NCBI GenBank assembly: GCA_017504435.1
Contig: JAFVRD010000041.1
Location: forward strand, 23,220 to 87,219
Direction of reading: 5' to 3'
Length of the DNA: 64,000 nt
Origin: Lentisphaeria bacterium
GTDB taxonomy: Bacteria; Verrucomicrobiota; Lentisphaeria; Victivallales; Victivallaceae
Part shown: one piece after another, positions 33,585 through 42,989 of the stretch
How the letters are laid out: every line of letters starts with the position of its first letter
Position numbering within the stretch: the stretch's first letter is position 1
Program-made: the position numbers and the translations under genes
Notes under the pieces: generated by a model
What the model saw: only the letters and a program-made list of their open reading frames with translations
Told to the model about the DNA's origin: nothing
The model's database searches: none

Positions 33585-35843
33585 ATGAACAAAATCAATA
33601 CATCCCTTTTGCTCGCCGGTGCAGTGATCCTGCCGTTTATCAGCGGCTGTAACACTGGAACCGATACCGGATACGCTGCTCCGGTCGCTATTCCGGGACT
33701 CAGCGGCATGGCTCCCAGCGAAGTGGTCATCACTCCGCAGGCGATCCCCGGCTCCCCCAAATCCAACAGCCACAGTGCTACCGGCGGCTATGCCCCCAGC
33801 AATGTTCAGGCTCAGCTCAAAATCAATGTTGCTGATGGTACCAAAGAGGTCAAAGTCATCCGTGACAACAATGATCCTTTTGTCATCACCAAACCGTATT
33901 CTCTCAAACATGCAGATCCTTATGCTGTCCGCAGCTATCTGGAAGCCGCTGTCGGTGCCAAAAGCGTAAACAGCAGTCCGGCTCAGGTCACGGCTGTCAA
34001 ATTCAGTGATGGTACCGGTGTAGTACTGGTCTCTGCCGAAGAATACCGTTTCTCGGATTCCAATGACGGCAAAGGCATTGACGGCATCGTCGCTTCTCTC
34101 GACCGTCCCGGTCTGGCTTATCTGCCCGAAGCCGATGCTCACTTGTACTTCCCCCGCATCAGCCGCGCCTCCAATTTGCGCGACATGCTGCTGAAAGTCG
34201 GTTCCTCTTCTCTGGATCCCCAGTTTGAAATCGCTCCGGGAACCATCACCGTCGATGCTGAACTCAACGCACTGGTCATCAAAGCCAACAAATGGAACTG
34301 GAGCGAAATGCTGACCATGCTCAAACAGTATGACCGTCCCATTCCGGAATTCAAAGTTACTTACCGGGTCATTGAGATCTATGCTGAAAACGATGACCGT
34401 ATCGGTGTGGACTTCCAGAGCTGGAAAAACAACGAAGGTGTTGACCTTTTCTCCACCGGCGTTGTCGCCCGCCGCAACTGGGGAACATTTTTCTCCAGCG
34501 CGATCGAAGGTAACGGTTCCAGCCGTACCTCCTACTGGAACTTCAACCCCAAATGGAACACCCGTTATCTGGACTTCATGACCAGTATCGGCAAAGCCAA
34601 ATGTCTGGCTCAGGGCGAAATCGTGGTTCAGAACCGCAAATCCTCTGCCATTCAGGTCAACAGCGGTTTCTTCTATGACCGTACCTACTATACTGCCGGT
34701 GCCAAAACGATTGCTGAAGGCACTACCGAATTCGCTTATCTGAATATCAATCCTGATACGATTTTGCGTGAGTCCACCAGCAAAATCGTACCGATCGATA
34801 AACTCAATCAGGCTTTCGGCAAAGCCGGTGTTGATTCCTACCTGACCAAAGCCGGTTACACCATGCGTGTCATGGGCACTCAGGTCGGCACCGCCACATA
34901 TTACGATGCAATTGCCCGCAAAAATTACCAGACCCTGCTTGCCGCCGGTCTGCCGACCAATGCCAATGGCGTTCCGGTCAGCACCCTGCAGGAAAAACTG
35001 CCGGAACTGAAAGCCACTCAGGCACAGCTCCAGGCCGCCGTCAATGCCGGTTATCCCCTGCAGAATCAGCTGAATCAGGTCACGACCGCCATTCAGACTA
35101 TCGAAGCTGCGATCAACAATCCGACCATGACTAAACTTTCCGCTGATCAGGCGGCGATCCTTGCCAACACCTCCACCAGCGCACTGTCCAAATACCTGAC
35201 CGGTTATGTGGATGCCAACGGCAACCGTTACAGCGGCAACTATTACCGCGAAGATTACGGTTATGTTGATGCCGCTCCCGGTATCATCCACGGCTGGCTG
35301 CAGTACCCGATGGTCATTGACGGCTTCCAGTTCAATCTGAAAGTCTCTCCGGTCGTCACCGGTAAAGCCGCAACCATGAAATTTGATATGAACGGCAAAT
35401 CTCTGCTCGGCTGGAATTCCGACGGTTCTGCCCGCCGCAGCAACTCCTCAGTGTCCACCACGGTGCAGCTGCCCTACAACAATCAGGAATTCGTTCTCGG
35501 CGGTATCCGCAAATCCGAATCTGTCCGCGGCAACACCGGTCTGCCCTATGTCAAAGATCTCCCGGTCATCGGTCGGGTATTCTCCACCGAATCTGAATCC
35601 ATCAAACAGTCCCAGCTGGTGGTCATCGCCAAAGTTGAGTACTCCAATCCGGATTCATTTGCCGGTGCTGAGATCCGCGAAAATCTCGGCAAGATCGTCA
35701 AAGGTGTCAACAAAGGCATGAACAGCCGGGTCGGCAATATGTTCTTCGGTCAGTACGGATTGGATTCCGATCGCGTCGACCGCGACAAACGTCTTGATGA
35801 TGTCGGCGAAAAAATCAACGATGAATTCAAAACTGTGAAATAA
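33585..35843 (+). CDS. Secretin-like outer membrane protein 2
   Basis: A 752-residue protein with a lipoprotein signal (lipobox FISGC, Cys22). N-domains appear around 80-260, including LKHADPYAVRSYLEAAVG and ELNALVIKANKWNWSEMLTM. The C-terminal third holds the secretin core: NLKVSPVVTGKAATMKFDM, a Ser-rich segment, then FVLGGIRKSES and LPYVKDLPVIGRVFSTES, the canonical PxLxxIPxxGxLF. A Gln/Ala-rich coiled-coil insertion sits near 455-520, unusual for secretins. Same strong codon bias as the previous gene. No GspE, GspF or pilin genes are near, so the pair probably works with a system encoded elsewhere or as an S-layer-like abundant surface complex. Confidence 0.82.
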   Translation: MNKINTSLLLAGAVILPFISGCNTGTDTGYAAPVAIPGLSGMAPSEVVITPQAIPGSPKSNSHSATGGYAPSNVQAQLKINVADGTKEVKVIRDNNDPFVITKPYSLKHADPYAVRSYLEAAVGAKSVNSSPAQVTAVKFSDGTGVVLVSAEEYRFSDSNDGKGIDGIVASLDRPGLAYLPEADAHLYFPRISRASNLRDMLLKVGSSSLDPQFEIAPGTITVDAELNALVIKANKWNWSEMLTMLKQYDRPIPEFKVTYRVIEIYAENDDRIGVDFQSWKNNEGVDLFSTGVVARRNWGTFFSSAIEGNGSSRTSYWNFNPKWNTRYLDFMTSIGKAKCLAQGEIVVQNRKSSAIQVNSGFFYDRTYYTAGAKTIAEGTTEFAYLNINPDTILRESTSKIVPIDKLNQAFGKAGVDSYLTKAGYTMRVMGTQVGTATYYDAIARKNYQTLLAAGLPTNANGVPVSTLQEKLPELKATQAQLQAAVNAGYPLQNQLNQVTTAIQTIEAAINNPTMTKLSADQAAILANTSTSALSKYLTGYVDANGNRYSGNYYREDYGYVDAAPGIIHGWLQYPMVIDGFQFNLKVSPVVTGKAATMKFDMNGKSLLGWNSDGSARRSNSSVSTTVQLPYNNQEFVLGGIRKSESVRGNTGLPYVKDLPVIGRVFSTESESIKQSQLVVIAKVEYSNPDSFAGAEIRENLGKIVKGVNKGMNSRVGNMFFGQYGLDSDRVDRDKRLDDVGEKINDEFKTVK

Positions 35844-35850
35844 TCGGCTC

Positions 35851-36363
35851 ATGAAAAAAGGCAGAAAAAAGATAATTGATACGCAGGTGCCTCTGACTGG
35901 CAAGCCGGAGCACCTGCTCAGCCGGGTTGAAGTTTTCAAAAAAATGTGCCGGATGCTCGAAATGAAACGCAAACGGTTTATTGAAAACGATTGGCAGCAT
36001 TATGCCAAATTGATCCCGCGCCAGCAGTTCCTCCATCTGATGATGGTTCGGCACTCTCTGCCTTGCAACCTGGCAAAGATCATGCAAATCACCGGCATGA
36101 CCTCTGCCGGAGCATCGATTTTCGTGGATAAGATGGTTAAACAAGGCGCATTTGAAAGGCATGAAGATGCCGATGACCGGCGCAATATTATCATCAGTTT
36201 CACCCCGCGGGCAGAAAAAATAACTGCCCGTATCGATGATCGTCTGAATCAGTATATATTCCAATTTTTTGCAGATTGCAATGAAAGCGAACTTGCCAAT
36301 CTGGAAGAAGCCAGCCGGCTGGTTTGCCGGGTGCTTGATGCTCACGGTGATGATGATATCTAA
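35851..36363 (+). CDS. MarR-type winged-helix regulator
   Basis: A 170-residue protein with a winged-helix domain at about 50-130. The recognition helix SAGASIFVDKMVKQGAFERH and wing EDADDRRNIIISFTPRAEKI match the MarR family pattern DxRxxxxxLT. It begins 7 bases after the stop of the secretin-like gene and has no clear ribosome site, so it is probably coupled to that gene's translation. It may control the secretin operon or respond to envelope stress. Ligand unknown. Confidence 0.82.
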   Translation: MKKGRKKIIDTQVPLTGKPEHLLSRVEVFKKMCRMLEMKRKRFIENDWQHYAKLIPRQQFLHLMMVRHSLPCNLAKIMQITGMTSAGASIFVDKMVKQGAFERHEDADDRRNIIISFTPRAEKITARIDDRLNQYIFQFFADCNESELANLEEASRLVCRVLDAHGDDDI

Positions 36364-36386
36364 AAAAAGCTGCTGCAAATAACTAT

Positions 36387-36430
36387 GCGGGGAAAACACC
36401 TTGAAAAATGGCGTCTCCCCGCACTTTATT
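36387..36430. terminator. Terminator between convergent MarR and UDG genes
   Basis: GCGGGGA (36387-36393) pairs with TCCCCGC (36416-36422) and is followed on the plus strand by ACTTTATTTT. The minus strand has a weaker T-containing tail. Confidence 0.6.
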
Positions 36431-36473
36431 TTCTGAAAACTTTCCGGTGGGTTACTTTTATCGCTCCGCTGAT

Positions 36474-37151
36474 TCAGCGGCGGTGAAACTTGCCGAAGCG
36501 CGCCATCACCTGCTGGAGGTCGGCCCAGGCATCGCGTTTGGCACTCTCCTGCCGGAGCAGAAATGCCGGATGGAATGTGGGCATGACCGGGATGTTTTCA
36601 TACGATGTCCACCTGCCGCGCATTTTGGAAATTCCACTGGTGGTATTGAGCAGATATTTCACCGCCACAGCTCCCAGCAGCACGATAACTTCCGGACGGA
36701 TGAAACCGATCTGCTGTTTCAAAACCGGCATACAGCATTCAGCCTCTTCCGGGGCGGGAGCGCGGTTGTCCGGAGGACGGCATTTAACGATATTGGCGAT
36801 ATACACCTCTTCCCGGGAAAACTGCATGGCGGTGATCATTTTGTCCAGCAATTGACCGGCTTTGCCCACAAATGGACGCCCCATGCGGTCTTCATCAAAT
36901 CCCGGAGCTTCGCCGATAAACATCAGCCGCGCCTGCGGATTACCTTCCCCGAAAACAATGTTTTTCCGCTGACAGTGCAAATTGCAGCGACAGCACCCCT
37001 GCAGGCTTTCCTGCAGCTTTGCCAATGAATCCGGAGATTTGACTGCCTCAGAAAAAAACTGACTGACTTCCGGTGATGCGGACACAGAACCGGGGCGTTT
37101 GGCCTCAGTTTCCGCAAGAACTTTGCATATCTGATCGAAAAAATCTGTCAT
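36474..37151 (-). CDS. Uracil-DNA glycosylase, family 4
   Basis: A 225-residue iron-sulfur uracil-DNA glycosylase that removes uracil from DNA. Cluster cysteines C53, C56, C124 and C140 have the spacing of the thermophilic family 4 enzymes (CxxC and C-16-C). Motif 1 is [20 protein letters not shown] (80-99) and motif 2 is TFHPAFLLR near 192. An N-terminal extension of about 45 residues precedes the core, as in many family members. It is a single-gene unit, divergent from argG. Confidence 0.95.
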   Translation of the reverse strand: MTDFFDQICKVLAETEAKRPGSVSASPEVSQFFSEAVKSPDSLAKLQESLQGCCRCNLHCQRKNIVFGEGNPQARLMFIGEAPGFDEDRMGRPFVGKAGQLLDKMITAMQFSREEVYIANIVKCRPPDNRAPAPEEAECCMPVLKQQIGFIRPEVIVLLGAVAVKYLLNTTSGISKMRGRWTSYENIPVMPTFHPAFLLRQESAKRDAWADLQQVMARFGKFHRR

Positions 37152-37173
37152 ATTGAAAAAAAAACTTTTATTT

Positions 37174-37202
37174 TTGTTATTTCAGGACTATATTAATATA
37201 TA
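37174..37202 (+). promoter_or_regulatory. argG operon promoter
   Basis: TTGTTA (37174-37179), 17 bases, TATATA (37197-37202), 70 bases before the argG ATG. Confidence 0.55.
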
Positions 37203-37272
37203 TGCCGTAATGGTGAAATAAAAGTAAATCCGGCAAGAAAGCCGAAAAAATTAACATCAGGAGAGAAAAACC

Positions 37273-38475
37273 ATGAAAGTAGTCGTCGCGTATTCGGGCG
37301 GTTTGGATACCTCCGTTATCGTGAGATGGGTCAAAGAGACCTACAATGCCGAAGTTATCTGCTATTGCGCTGATGTCGGTCAGCAGGAGGAACTTGACGG
37401 TCTGGAAGCCAAAGCGATTGCCACCGGTGCCAGCAAATGTATCATTGATGATCTCAATGAAGAATTTGCCAAAGATTTTATTTTCCCGATGCTTCAGGGC
37501 GAAGCCATCTATGAAAACAACTATCTGCTCGGAACTTCCATTGCCCGTCCGCTGATCGCCAAACGTCTGGTCGAAGTCGCCAAAGCAGAAGGTGCCGATG
37601 CCATTTGCCACGGTGCCACCGGCAAAGGCAACGATCAGGTGCGCTTTGAATTGAATGCCGCTGCAATCGATCCTTCCATCAAAGTCATCGCCGCATGGCG
37701 TGATCCCAACTGGAAATTTACCGGCCGCCTCGACATGATCGAATATGCCAAAAAATATAACATCCCGGTCTCGGTTTCTGCTAAAAAACCTTACAGCATG
37801 GACCGCAATTTGCTCCACATCAGTTTCGAAGGCGGTATTCTGGAAGATCCCTGGAGCGAATTCCCGGAAGATATCGCCGTGATGACCGAACCTCTGACCA
37901 AAGCCGCTGACACTCCGGATGATGTAGTCATCACCTTTGAAAAAGGTATTCCGGTCAAAATCGACGGCAAAGAGTACTCTCCCGCCAACATCATGCGTAC
38001 TTTGAATGCCATCGGCAAAAAACATGCCGTCGGCAGAGTTGATATCGTAGAAAACCGTTTCGTCGGCATGAAATCCCGCGGCGTCTATGAAACCCCCGCC
38101 GGAACGATCCTGCAGGCGGCACACCGCGGTCTGGAAGAGATCACCCTCGACCGCGAAGTTATGCACTTGCGCGACAGTTTGATCCCCCGCTATGCCGATA
38201 TGATCTACAATGGTTTCTGGTATGCTCCGGAACGGGAAATGCTGCAGGTGATGATCACTGAAAGCCAGAAGTTTGTTTCCGGTGATGTCCGGGTCAAACT
38301 TTTCAAAGGTGCCTGCCACGTTACCGGACGGCGCAGCGAATTCAGTCTCTATGATGATGAGATCGCCAGCTTTGAAGGTGCCGATGCCTACGACCACAAA
38401 GATGCGTCCGGCTTCATCCGCCTCAACGCTTTGCGCCTGAAAGTTCTGGCACGCAGCAAACAGAAACGCTATTGA
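37273..38475 (+). CDS. argG: Argininosuccinate synthase
   Basis: A 400-residue enzyme joining citrulline and aspartate with ATP in arginine synthesis. The N-terminal ATP pyrophosphatase P-loop [10 protein letters not shown] (5-14), [13 protein letters not shown] and the [14 protein letters not shown] region are all as in the family. Full length with a GGAGAG ribosome site. The next gene starts on the last base of its stop (TGATG). No other arginine genes are in the window. Confidence 0.97.
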   Translation: MKVVVAYSGGLDTSVIVRWVKETYNAEVICYCADVGQQEELDGLEAKAIATGASKCIIDDLNEEFAKDFIFPMLQGEAIYENNYLLGTSIARPLIAKRLVEVAKAEGADAICHGATGKGNDQVRFELNAAAIDPSIKVIAAWRDPNWKFTGRLDMIEYAKKYNIPVSVSAKKPYSMDRNLLHISFEGGILEDPWSEFPEDIAVMTEPLTKAADTPDDVVITFEKGIPVKIDGKEYSPANIMRTLNAIGKKHAVGRVDIVENRFVGMKSRGVYETPAGTILQAAHRGLEEITLDREVMHLRDSLIPRYADMIYNGFWYAPEREMLQVMITESQKFVSGDVRVKLFKGACHVTGRRSEFSLYDDEIASFEGADAYDHKDASGFIRLNALRLKVLARSKQKRY

Positions 38476-39269
38476 TGCGTACTGATATGAGCGTCAGATA
38501 TACGGACGTTCACACTTGTATTTCCGGGAGTGACTGGCACGGCAAAATCCTTGCCGGTCACTCCGGCATCCCGGAGTTGTGCATGAATTTGGACAGTTCC
38601 GGAGTTGTTTTGTGCAAAGACCGGCCCAAAGTCAAAGCCGGATGCTGTGCCGGTTTTTTTATCAAACGTTACAACATGCCCGGATTTTTCACTCAATTGC
38701 GACGCAGATTCAAAACTCCGCGTCCGTACCGGGCTCTTGCCGGAGCATTGCAGCTTGAAAAAATCGGGATCGCAACTCCCGAAGTTATTGCGGCACTGGT
38801 GGAAACCCGCAATTGGGTGCGCCGGGAATATCTCGTTACAACCAGTTTGTCTGCAAATTCACAAACATTCTTAAATGCCGTCTCTGACGGGGCAAATGCC
38901 GATGATCTCTGGCAAAAACTCTGTTGCGGAGTCATTCCGGAATTATGCCGTCTGCATGATTCGGGTTGGATCCACGGCGATTTGAGTATACGCAACATTT
39001 ACTGTGACCGTGATTCCGGGAGATACGGTTTTATTGATTTGGACGGCATGGAGTGTTGCGGCAGAATTCTGCCGACCGCCGACCGTTGCCGGGAGATCGC
39101 CCGGCTGGTCAGCAGTTATCTGATCGTTTTCCGGGCAATTGAACACCGGGATGAATTTATCTGCCGGGCAATCGAATCTTACCGGAATTCCGGCGGAACA
39201 TCACTGAAACCCGATAACGTTGCTGCGGCAATGAAATCAATGATAATCCGGGGAGAAAAGTATTTATGA
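38475..39269 (+). CDS. Lipopolysaccharide-kinase-like (WaaP/Kdo kinase type) protein
   Basis: A 264-residue protein kinase-like fold. Residue 168 or so begins the catalytic loop HGDLSIRNIY with Asp and Asn in place, followed by the metal motif FIDLDGMECC (DxD instead of DFG). The N-lobe has FFIKRYN with the ATP-binding Lys. Such small kinases (WaaP, Kdo kinase, RIO-like) phosphorylate lipid A core sugars. The ATG at 38475 overlaps argG's stop and the stop overlaps rnc by 4 bases. A sugar or small-molecule substrate is also possible. Confidence 0.78.
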   Translation: MRTDMSVRYTDVHTCISGSDWHGKILAGHSGIPELCMNLDSSGVVLCKDRPKVKAGCCAGFFIKRYNMPGFFTQLRRRFKTPRPYRALAGALQLEKIGIATPEVIAALVETRNWVRREYLVTTSLSANSQTFLNAVSDGANADDLWQKLCCGVIPELCRLHDSGWIHGDLSIRNIYCDRDSGRYGFIDLDGMECCGRILPTADRCREIARLVSSYLIVFRAIEHRDEFICRAIESYRNSGGTSLKPDNVAAAMKSMIIRGEKYL

Positions 39270-39973
39270 GTCAGCACAATATCCCGGCTTTGATACACCG
39301 TCTGGGATTGACTGAAACCGCTTTGCCGCTGATACGGGAAGCATTGACCCACCGTACCTATGCAGTAGAACATGGTTTGAAGTATGACAATCAGCGGCTG
39401 GAATTTCTGGGCGACGCAGTTCTGGAGATAATCCATACCGAATATCTCTATTTCCGTTATCCGCAGCTTTCAGAAGGCGATTTGACCAAAATCCGCTCTG
39501 CATTGTCCTGCGAATCGGCACTGGCGGCAGTGGCGCGCCAGTTATCTCTGGGCGATTATCTGCTTATCGGCAACGGGGAAAAAGAGTGTCACGGAAATTG
39601 CCGCGAATCAACTCTGTGCGACCTTTTTGAAGCGGTACTCGGAGCAATATATTTAAGTGCCGGTCTGGACAAAGCCAAAGCATTTGTGCTGAACACCATG
39701 GAGAGCAATTTCCCGGATCCGAAAAAATTGTTGAATTCGCTCAATCCCAAAGGACAATTACAGGAGTTTGCTCAGGGACGGTGGAAAAAAGTTCCTGAAT
39801 ACCGGCTGCTCCGGCACGGCGGTCCCCAGCATTGTCCGTTTTTTGAGGTGGAAGTCCGTGTGGAACGTTTTGTCGCCATCGGCAGCGGCAGCAGCCGCAA
39901 ACAGGCGGAAGTCACTGCCGCTGAAAAAATGTGGAACTATCTTGACGCCCGTTTTGAGGGAAAAAACAAATGA
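39266..39973 (+). CDS. rnc: Ribonuclease III
   Basis: A 235-residue double-strand-specific endoribonuclease for rRNA and mRNA processing. The nuclease signature RLEFLGDAVLEI (44-55) and the second acidic site DLFEAVLGAIYL carry the four metal-binding acids. The dsRNA-binding domain covers about 160-230 with GQLQEFAQ and the ending SSRKQAEVTAAEKMW. Both ends overlap neighbouring genes by 4 bases. Confidence 0.97.
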   Translation: MSQHNIPALIHRLGLTETALPLIREALTHRTYAVEHGLKYDNQRLEFLGDAVLEIIHTEYLYFRYPQLSEGDLTKIRSALSCESALAAVARQLSLGDYLLIGNGEKECHGNCRESTLCDLFEAVLGAIYLSAGLDKAKAFVLNTMESNFPDPKKLLNSLNPKGQLQEFAQGRWKKVPEYRLLRHGGPQHCPFFEVEVRVERFVAIGSGSSRKQAEVTAAEKMWNYLDARFEGKNK

Positions 39974-41070
39974 AATATGAGAAAACCCTGCCGCAGGATA
40001 TCCGGTTCGGCAATGGCATCCGGTTCAAACTGCCCGAAGTTTTGCGTCCGGGGGCAGTTTTGATCATCTGCGGCAAACATGCACTGCCTGACATCGAAAA
40101 AAACCTCGTGCCCCTGCTCAATGATCGTAAATATGCGTTTGCCGAGCCGGTCTCACCGGAATTGCCGCTGACCGAAGTTGCCGCTGCAGTCAGCAAAGCC
40201 CGGCAGATCAATGCGGTAAATTTTATCGGCTGGGGCGGCGGCAGTGCGATGGATTGTGCCAAAGCAGTGGCGGCATTGAGCGGAGCTGATGCGGATTGTG
40301 AAGATTGCTTTTACGGACGGGCGGCGGTTCCGGAGCGGAACAATTTTCTGGTATTACTGCCCACTTCCGCCGGAACCGGAGCAGAAATCACCGCCAACGC
40401 AGTGATCGTTGACCAGGCCACCGGGATCAAACAATCGCTCCGGGGGCCCGGAATGACCGCCGATTGCGCACTGGTCGATCCGGAATTACTGCAAAGCGCG
40501 CCGCCGCCGGTCATTGCGGCCAGCGGATTTGATGCGTTGACCCAGGCATTGGAAAGTTTCCTGTCGCTGAAAGGTGACGCCCTGACCCGGCAAATCGCAT
40601 TGAGCGCAGCCGAATATCTCTTCCGTTCTCTTGCGCCGGCATGCCGCATGGAAATTTCCGCATTACCTGATGTCGCCCGCGGCAGCATGCTTGCCGGGAT
40701 CGCATTTGCATCATCCGGACTGGGAGCCGTACACGGTATCGGGCATCCGGCGGGAAGTATCATGCACATCCCGCATGGAATATGCTGTGCGATCTTATTA
40801 CCGGCAGTTCTGCAATATAATCTGCCAGCATGCCGGGAACGTTTTGCTGAATTAGCCGGAGGGTTGGGTTTCACCTCTCCGGAAGCGTTGATCGCAGAAG
40901 TGATCCGGCTGCGGAAAGAAACAGGCTTACCGGAAAATTTCACAATGTATGGATTTTCCGGAGATTTCATTCCGTTTATTGTGCAAAATTGCCGTTCCGG
41001 CAGTATGAAGTGCAATCCGCGTCCCATGGATGATGAAGAGGTCGCTGAATTGTTGAGGAGTTTGGCATGA
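39970..41070 (+). CDS. Iron-containing alcohol dehydrogenase
   Basis: A 366-residue group III dehydrogenase. The NAD site is FIGWGGGSAMDCAKAVAAL (78-96) and TSAGTGAE follows. Metal ligands are expected at the Asp of DPELL and the His residues of AVHGIGHPAGSIMHIPHG, all visible. Members reduce aldehydes such as glyceraldehyde, lactaldehyde or butanal, or oxidise the alcohols. It lies between rnc and a PfkB-type kinase with 4-base overlaps, which hints at metabolism of a small sugar or triose. Lactaldehyde from rhamnose is one candidate (inference). Confidence 0.93.
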   Translation: MKYEKTLPQDIRFGNGIRFKLPEVLRPGAVLIICGKHALPDIEKNLVPLLNDRKYAFAEPVSPELPLTEVAAAVSKARQINAVNFIGWGGGSAMDCAKAVAALSGADADCEDCFYGRAAVPERNNFLVLLPTSAGTGAEITANAVIVDQATGIKQSLRGPGMTADCALVDPELLQSAPPPVIAASGFDALTQALESFLSLKGDALTRQIALSAAEYLFRSLAPACRMEISALPDVARGSMLAGIAFASSGLGAVHGIGHPAGSIMHIPHGICCAILLPAVLQYNLPACRERFAELAGGLGFTSPEALIAEVIRLRKETGLPENFTMYGFSGDFIPFIVQNCRSGSMKCNPRPMDDEEVAELLRSLA

Positions 41071-42002
41071 TGAATAAAATAGCCGTACTGGGAGCCAATC
41101 CGGCATTACAGAAAACCATGTTTTTCAAAGAGTTCCGCTATGGTGAAGTCAACCGGGCGCGGCGTTTGGAGAGTTTCCCGTCCGGCAAAGGGATCAACTT
41201 CTGCCGGGCAGCTGCCTCATGGGGACGTGCTGCCGGAGTACTGTTTCAATTTTCCGGCGGTGAAAACGGTAAATTTGTCACCGATGGGATCACGGCGGAA
41301 GGAATGGAATTTTTTAACACTCCGATTTCCGGCAACACCCGCTGCTGTACAACCTGTCTGGATGAAAAAAACCGGGTGATGACCGAATTGATCGAGCCGT
41401 CGGTTGCGGCAACTCCGGCAGAAGCTGCATCGCTGCTGGCTGATTTCAAGCGTGAATTGCCGGCGGTGAATGCAGCGGCGATTTGCGGAACTTTGCCGGA
41501 TGGCACTGATTACGCACTTTATCACCAAATCGCCGCTGAAGCACACCGGGCAGGTAAAATGATCCTTTTCGATGCCTGGAAAAACCTGACTCCGTGTTTG
41601 AATGAAGGCAGGAATATATTGAAAATCAACCGTGAAGAACTCGCCGGCCTGACCGGTTGTGCGGATTTGCATACTGCATTATATGATTTGTTCCGGAAAT
41701 ACGCACTGGAATTTGCCGCGATCACTGACGGAGCCAAAACAGCATTCGCATCTGACGGCAGAAATCTTTTTGTATATGACATTCCGCAAGTTGCCGATGT
41801 GGTCAATCCCATCGGCTGCGGAGACACTGCCAGCGCAGTCATGCTCAGTGAAATAAGCTGCGGCACCGGCTTTGCCCAGGCATTTCATCTGGCTCTTGCC
41901 GCTGCCAGTGCCAATTGCCTGACCAGTATGCCAGGCAGTTTTGACCGTGAAACGGCACAGGCATTTGCCGCCGCATCATCATATCGCTGCGAAACATTGT
42001 GA
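41067..42002 (+). CDS. PfkB-family sugar kinase (1-phosphofructokinase/tagatose-6-phosphate kinase type)
   Basis: A 311-residue ribokinase-superfamily kinase closest to the FruK/LacC branch. The start GANPALQKTMF resembles the family's TLNPAxD opening, PSGKGINFCRA is a variant of GGKGxN, and PIGCGDTASAV is the anion hole with the catalytic Asp. ATP phosphorylates a sugar phosphate, for example fructose 1-phosphate. The PxxD position reads PALQ, so the substrate Asp is absent and specificity may differ. The gene overlaps the dehydrogenase gene by 4 bases. Confidence 0.85.
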   Translation: MMNKIAVLGANPALQKTMFFKEFRYGEVNRARRLESFPSGKGINFCRAAASWGRAAGVLFQFSGGENGKFVTDGITAEGMEFFNTPISGNTRCCTTCLDEKNRVMTELIEPSVAATPAEAASLLADFKRELPAVNAAAICGTLPDGTDYALYHQIAAEAHRAGKMILFDAWKNLTPCLNEGRNILKINREELAGLTGCADLHTALYDLFRKYALEFAAITDGAKTAFASDGRNLFVYDIPQVADVVNPIGCGDTASAVMLSEISCGTGFAQAFHLALAAASANCLTSMPGSFDRETAQAFAAASSYRCETL

Positions 42003-42015
42003 ATAAGGAGAAACA

Positions 42016-42402
42016 GTGGTGGATATTATCGGGCTGGGAACAGATATCGTCGAGATCGCCCGCATTGAGAAGGCATTGATAACTCACGGAGAACGTTTTT
42101 GGGAGCGGATCTGCACCCCGCAGGAATTGGCACAAGCCGGAAGCCGCCGGGGCAGATTGACCTTTTTTGCCGGACGCTGGGCGGCAAAAGAAGCGGCAGC
42201 AAAAGCTCTGGGATGCGGGATCGGCGGAAAATGTGCATTTACGGATATAAATATCCTCAATGATGCTCAGGGACGCCCGGTATTGAACTTTTCCGGTGCT
42301 GCCGCGATCGAAGCTCAAAATCTGGGTGTGAACAGTATCAAAGTGTCTATCAGTCATGAAGTTAATTATGCGATTGCAACCGTGATTATTACCGGGAAAT
42401 AG
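42016..42402 (+). CDS. acpS: Holo-[acyl-carrier-protein] synthase
   Basis: A 128-residue phosphopantetheinyl transferase that activates acyl carrier protein. IGLGTDIVEIARIE and FFAGRWAAKEAAAKALG carry the metal-binding Asp and Glu. The start codon is GTG, either at 42016 or 42019; AAGGAG at 42005-42010 favours the second by spacing. Last gene of the argG operon; aroQ follows behind its own promoter. Confidence 0.95.
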   Translation: MVDIIGLGTDIVEIARIEKALITHGERFWERICTPQELAQAGSRRGRLTFFAGRWAAKEAAAKALGCGIGGKCAFTDINILNDAQGRPVLNFSGAAAIEAQNLGVNSIKVSISHEVNYAIATVIITGK

Positions 42403-42422
42403 CTCTATAAAAGGCTGAAAAC

Positions 42423-42451
42423 TTGAAAAAAAACGGAAATGATGTTATCTT
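42423..42451 (+). promoter_or_regulatory. aroQ-accBC operon promoter
   Basis: TTGAAA (42423-42428), 17 bases, TATCTT (42446-42451), 48 bases before the aroQ ATG. Confidence 0.65.
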
Positions 42452-42499
42452 ATAAAAAGTGTAAATAGTGCATTTACGTACACATACGGAATATTTGTT

Positions 42500-42946
42500 A
42501 TGAAATTATTGCTTATCAACGGCCCGAATCTGCAGCTGCTCGGAACCCGTGAACCGGGGATCTACGGCAGTGTTACTCTGGCTGATATAGAAAATGAAGT
42601 TTCCGCGTTGGGCAGCACTCTCGACTGTTCAGTCGTCGCCCGTCAATCCAACTGCGAAGGTGAATTGGTCACCTGGATCGGCAATGCCCGTCAGGAAAAT
42701 TTCGATGGCATTATCATCAACGCCGGAGCATATACCCATACATCCGTAGCTATACGTGATGCGATTTCCGGGGTATCACTGCCGGCAGTGGAAGTACATT
42801 TGAGCAATGTTGCCTCCCGGGAGGAATTCCGTCACCACTCATATCTGGCTCCGGTGTGCGCCGGAGTCATTGCCGGATTTGGCAAAGATTCTTATTTATT
42901 GGCACTGCGGGCTCTGGTATCCCGCATAAATGCCCAAAAACAATAA
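42500..42946 (+). CDS. aroQ: 3-dehydroquinate dehydratase, type II
   Basis: A 148-residue enzyme of the shikimate pathway. The active-site segments are INGPNLQLLGTREPGIYG with the catalytic Tyr, IINAGAYTHTSVAIRDA, EVHLSNVASREEFRHHS and CAGVIAGFG, all conserved. Full length. It opens the aroQ-accB-accC-Asp23 gene group, a linkage also seen in Gram-positive and other bacteria. Confidence 0.97.
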   Translation: MKLLLINGPNLQLLGTREPGIYGSVTLADIENEVSALGSTLDCSVVARQSNCEGELVTWIGNARQENFDGIIINAGAYTHTSVAIRDAISGVSLPAVEVHLSNVASREEFRHHSYLAPVCAGVIAGFGKDSYLLALRALVSRINAQKQ

Positions 42947-42989
42947 CCGTGTCGAAAGAAACAAAAACATTCATAGAGGATTTTGAAAC

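Noticed and set aside
33459..35291. A 610-codon open frame on the minus strand
   Set aside because: It lies wholly antisense to the secretin-like genes, whose strong codon bias produces a long open opposite frame. It has no ribosome site and a non-natural composition.
37177..38397. A 406-codon open frame on the minus strand
   Set aside because: It is antisense to argG, which is certain, and has no family resemblance.
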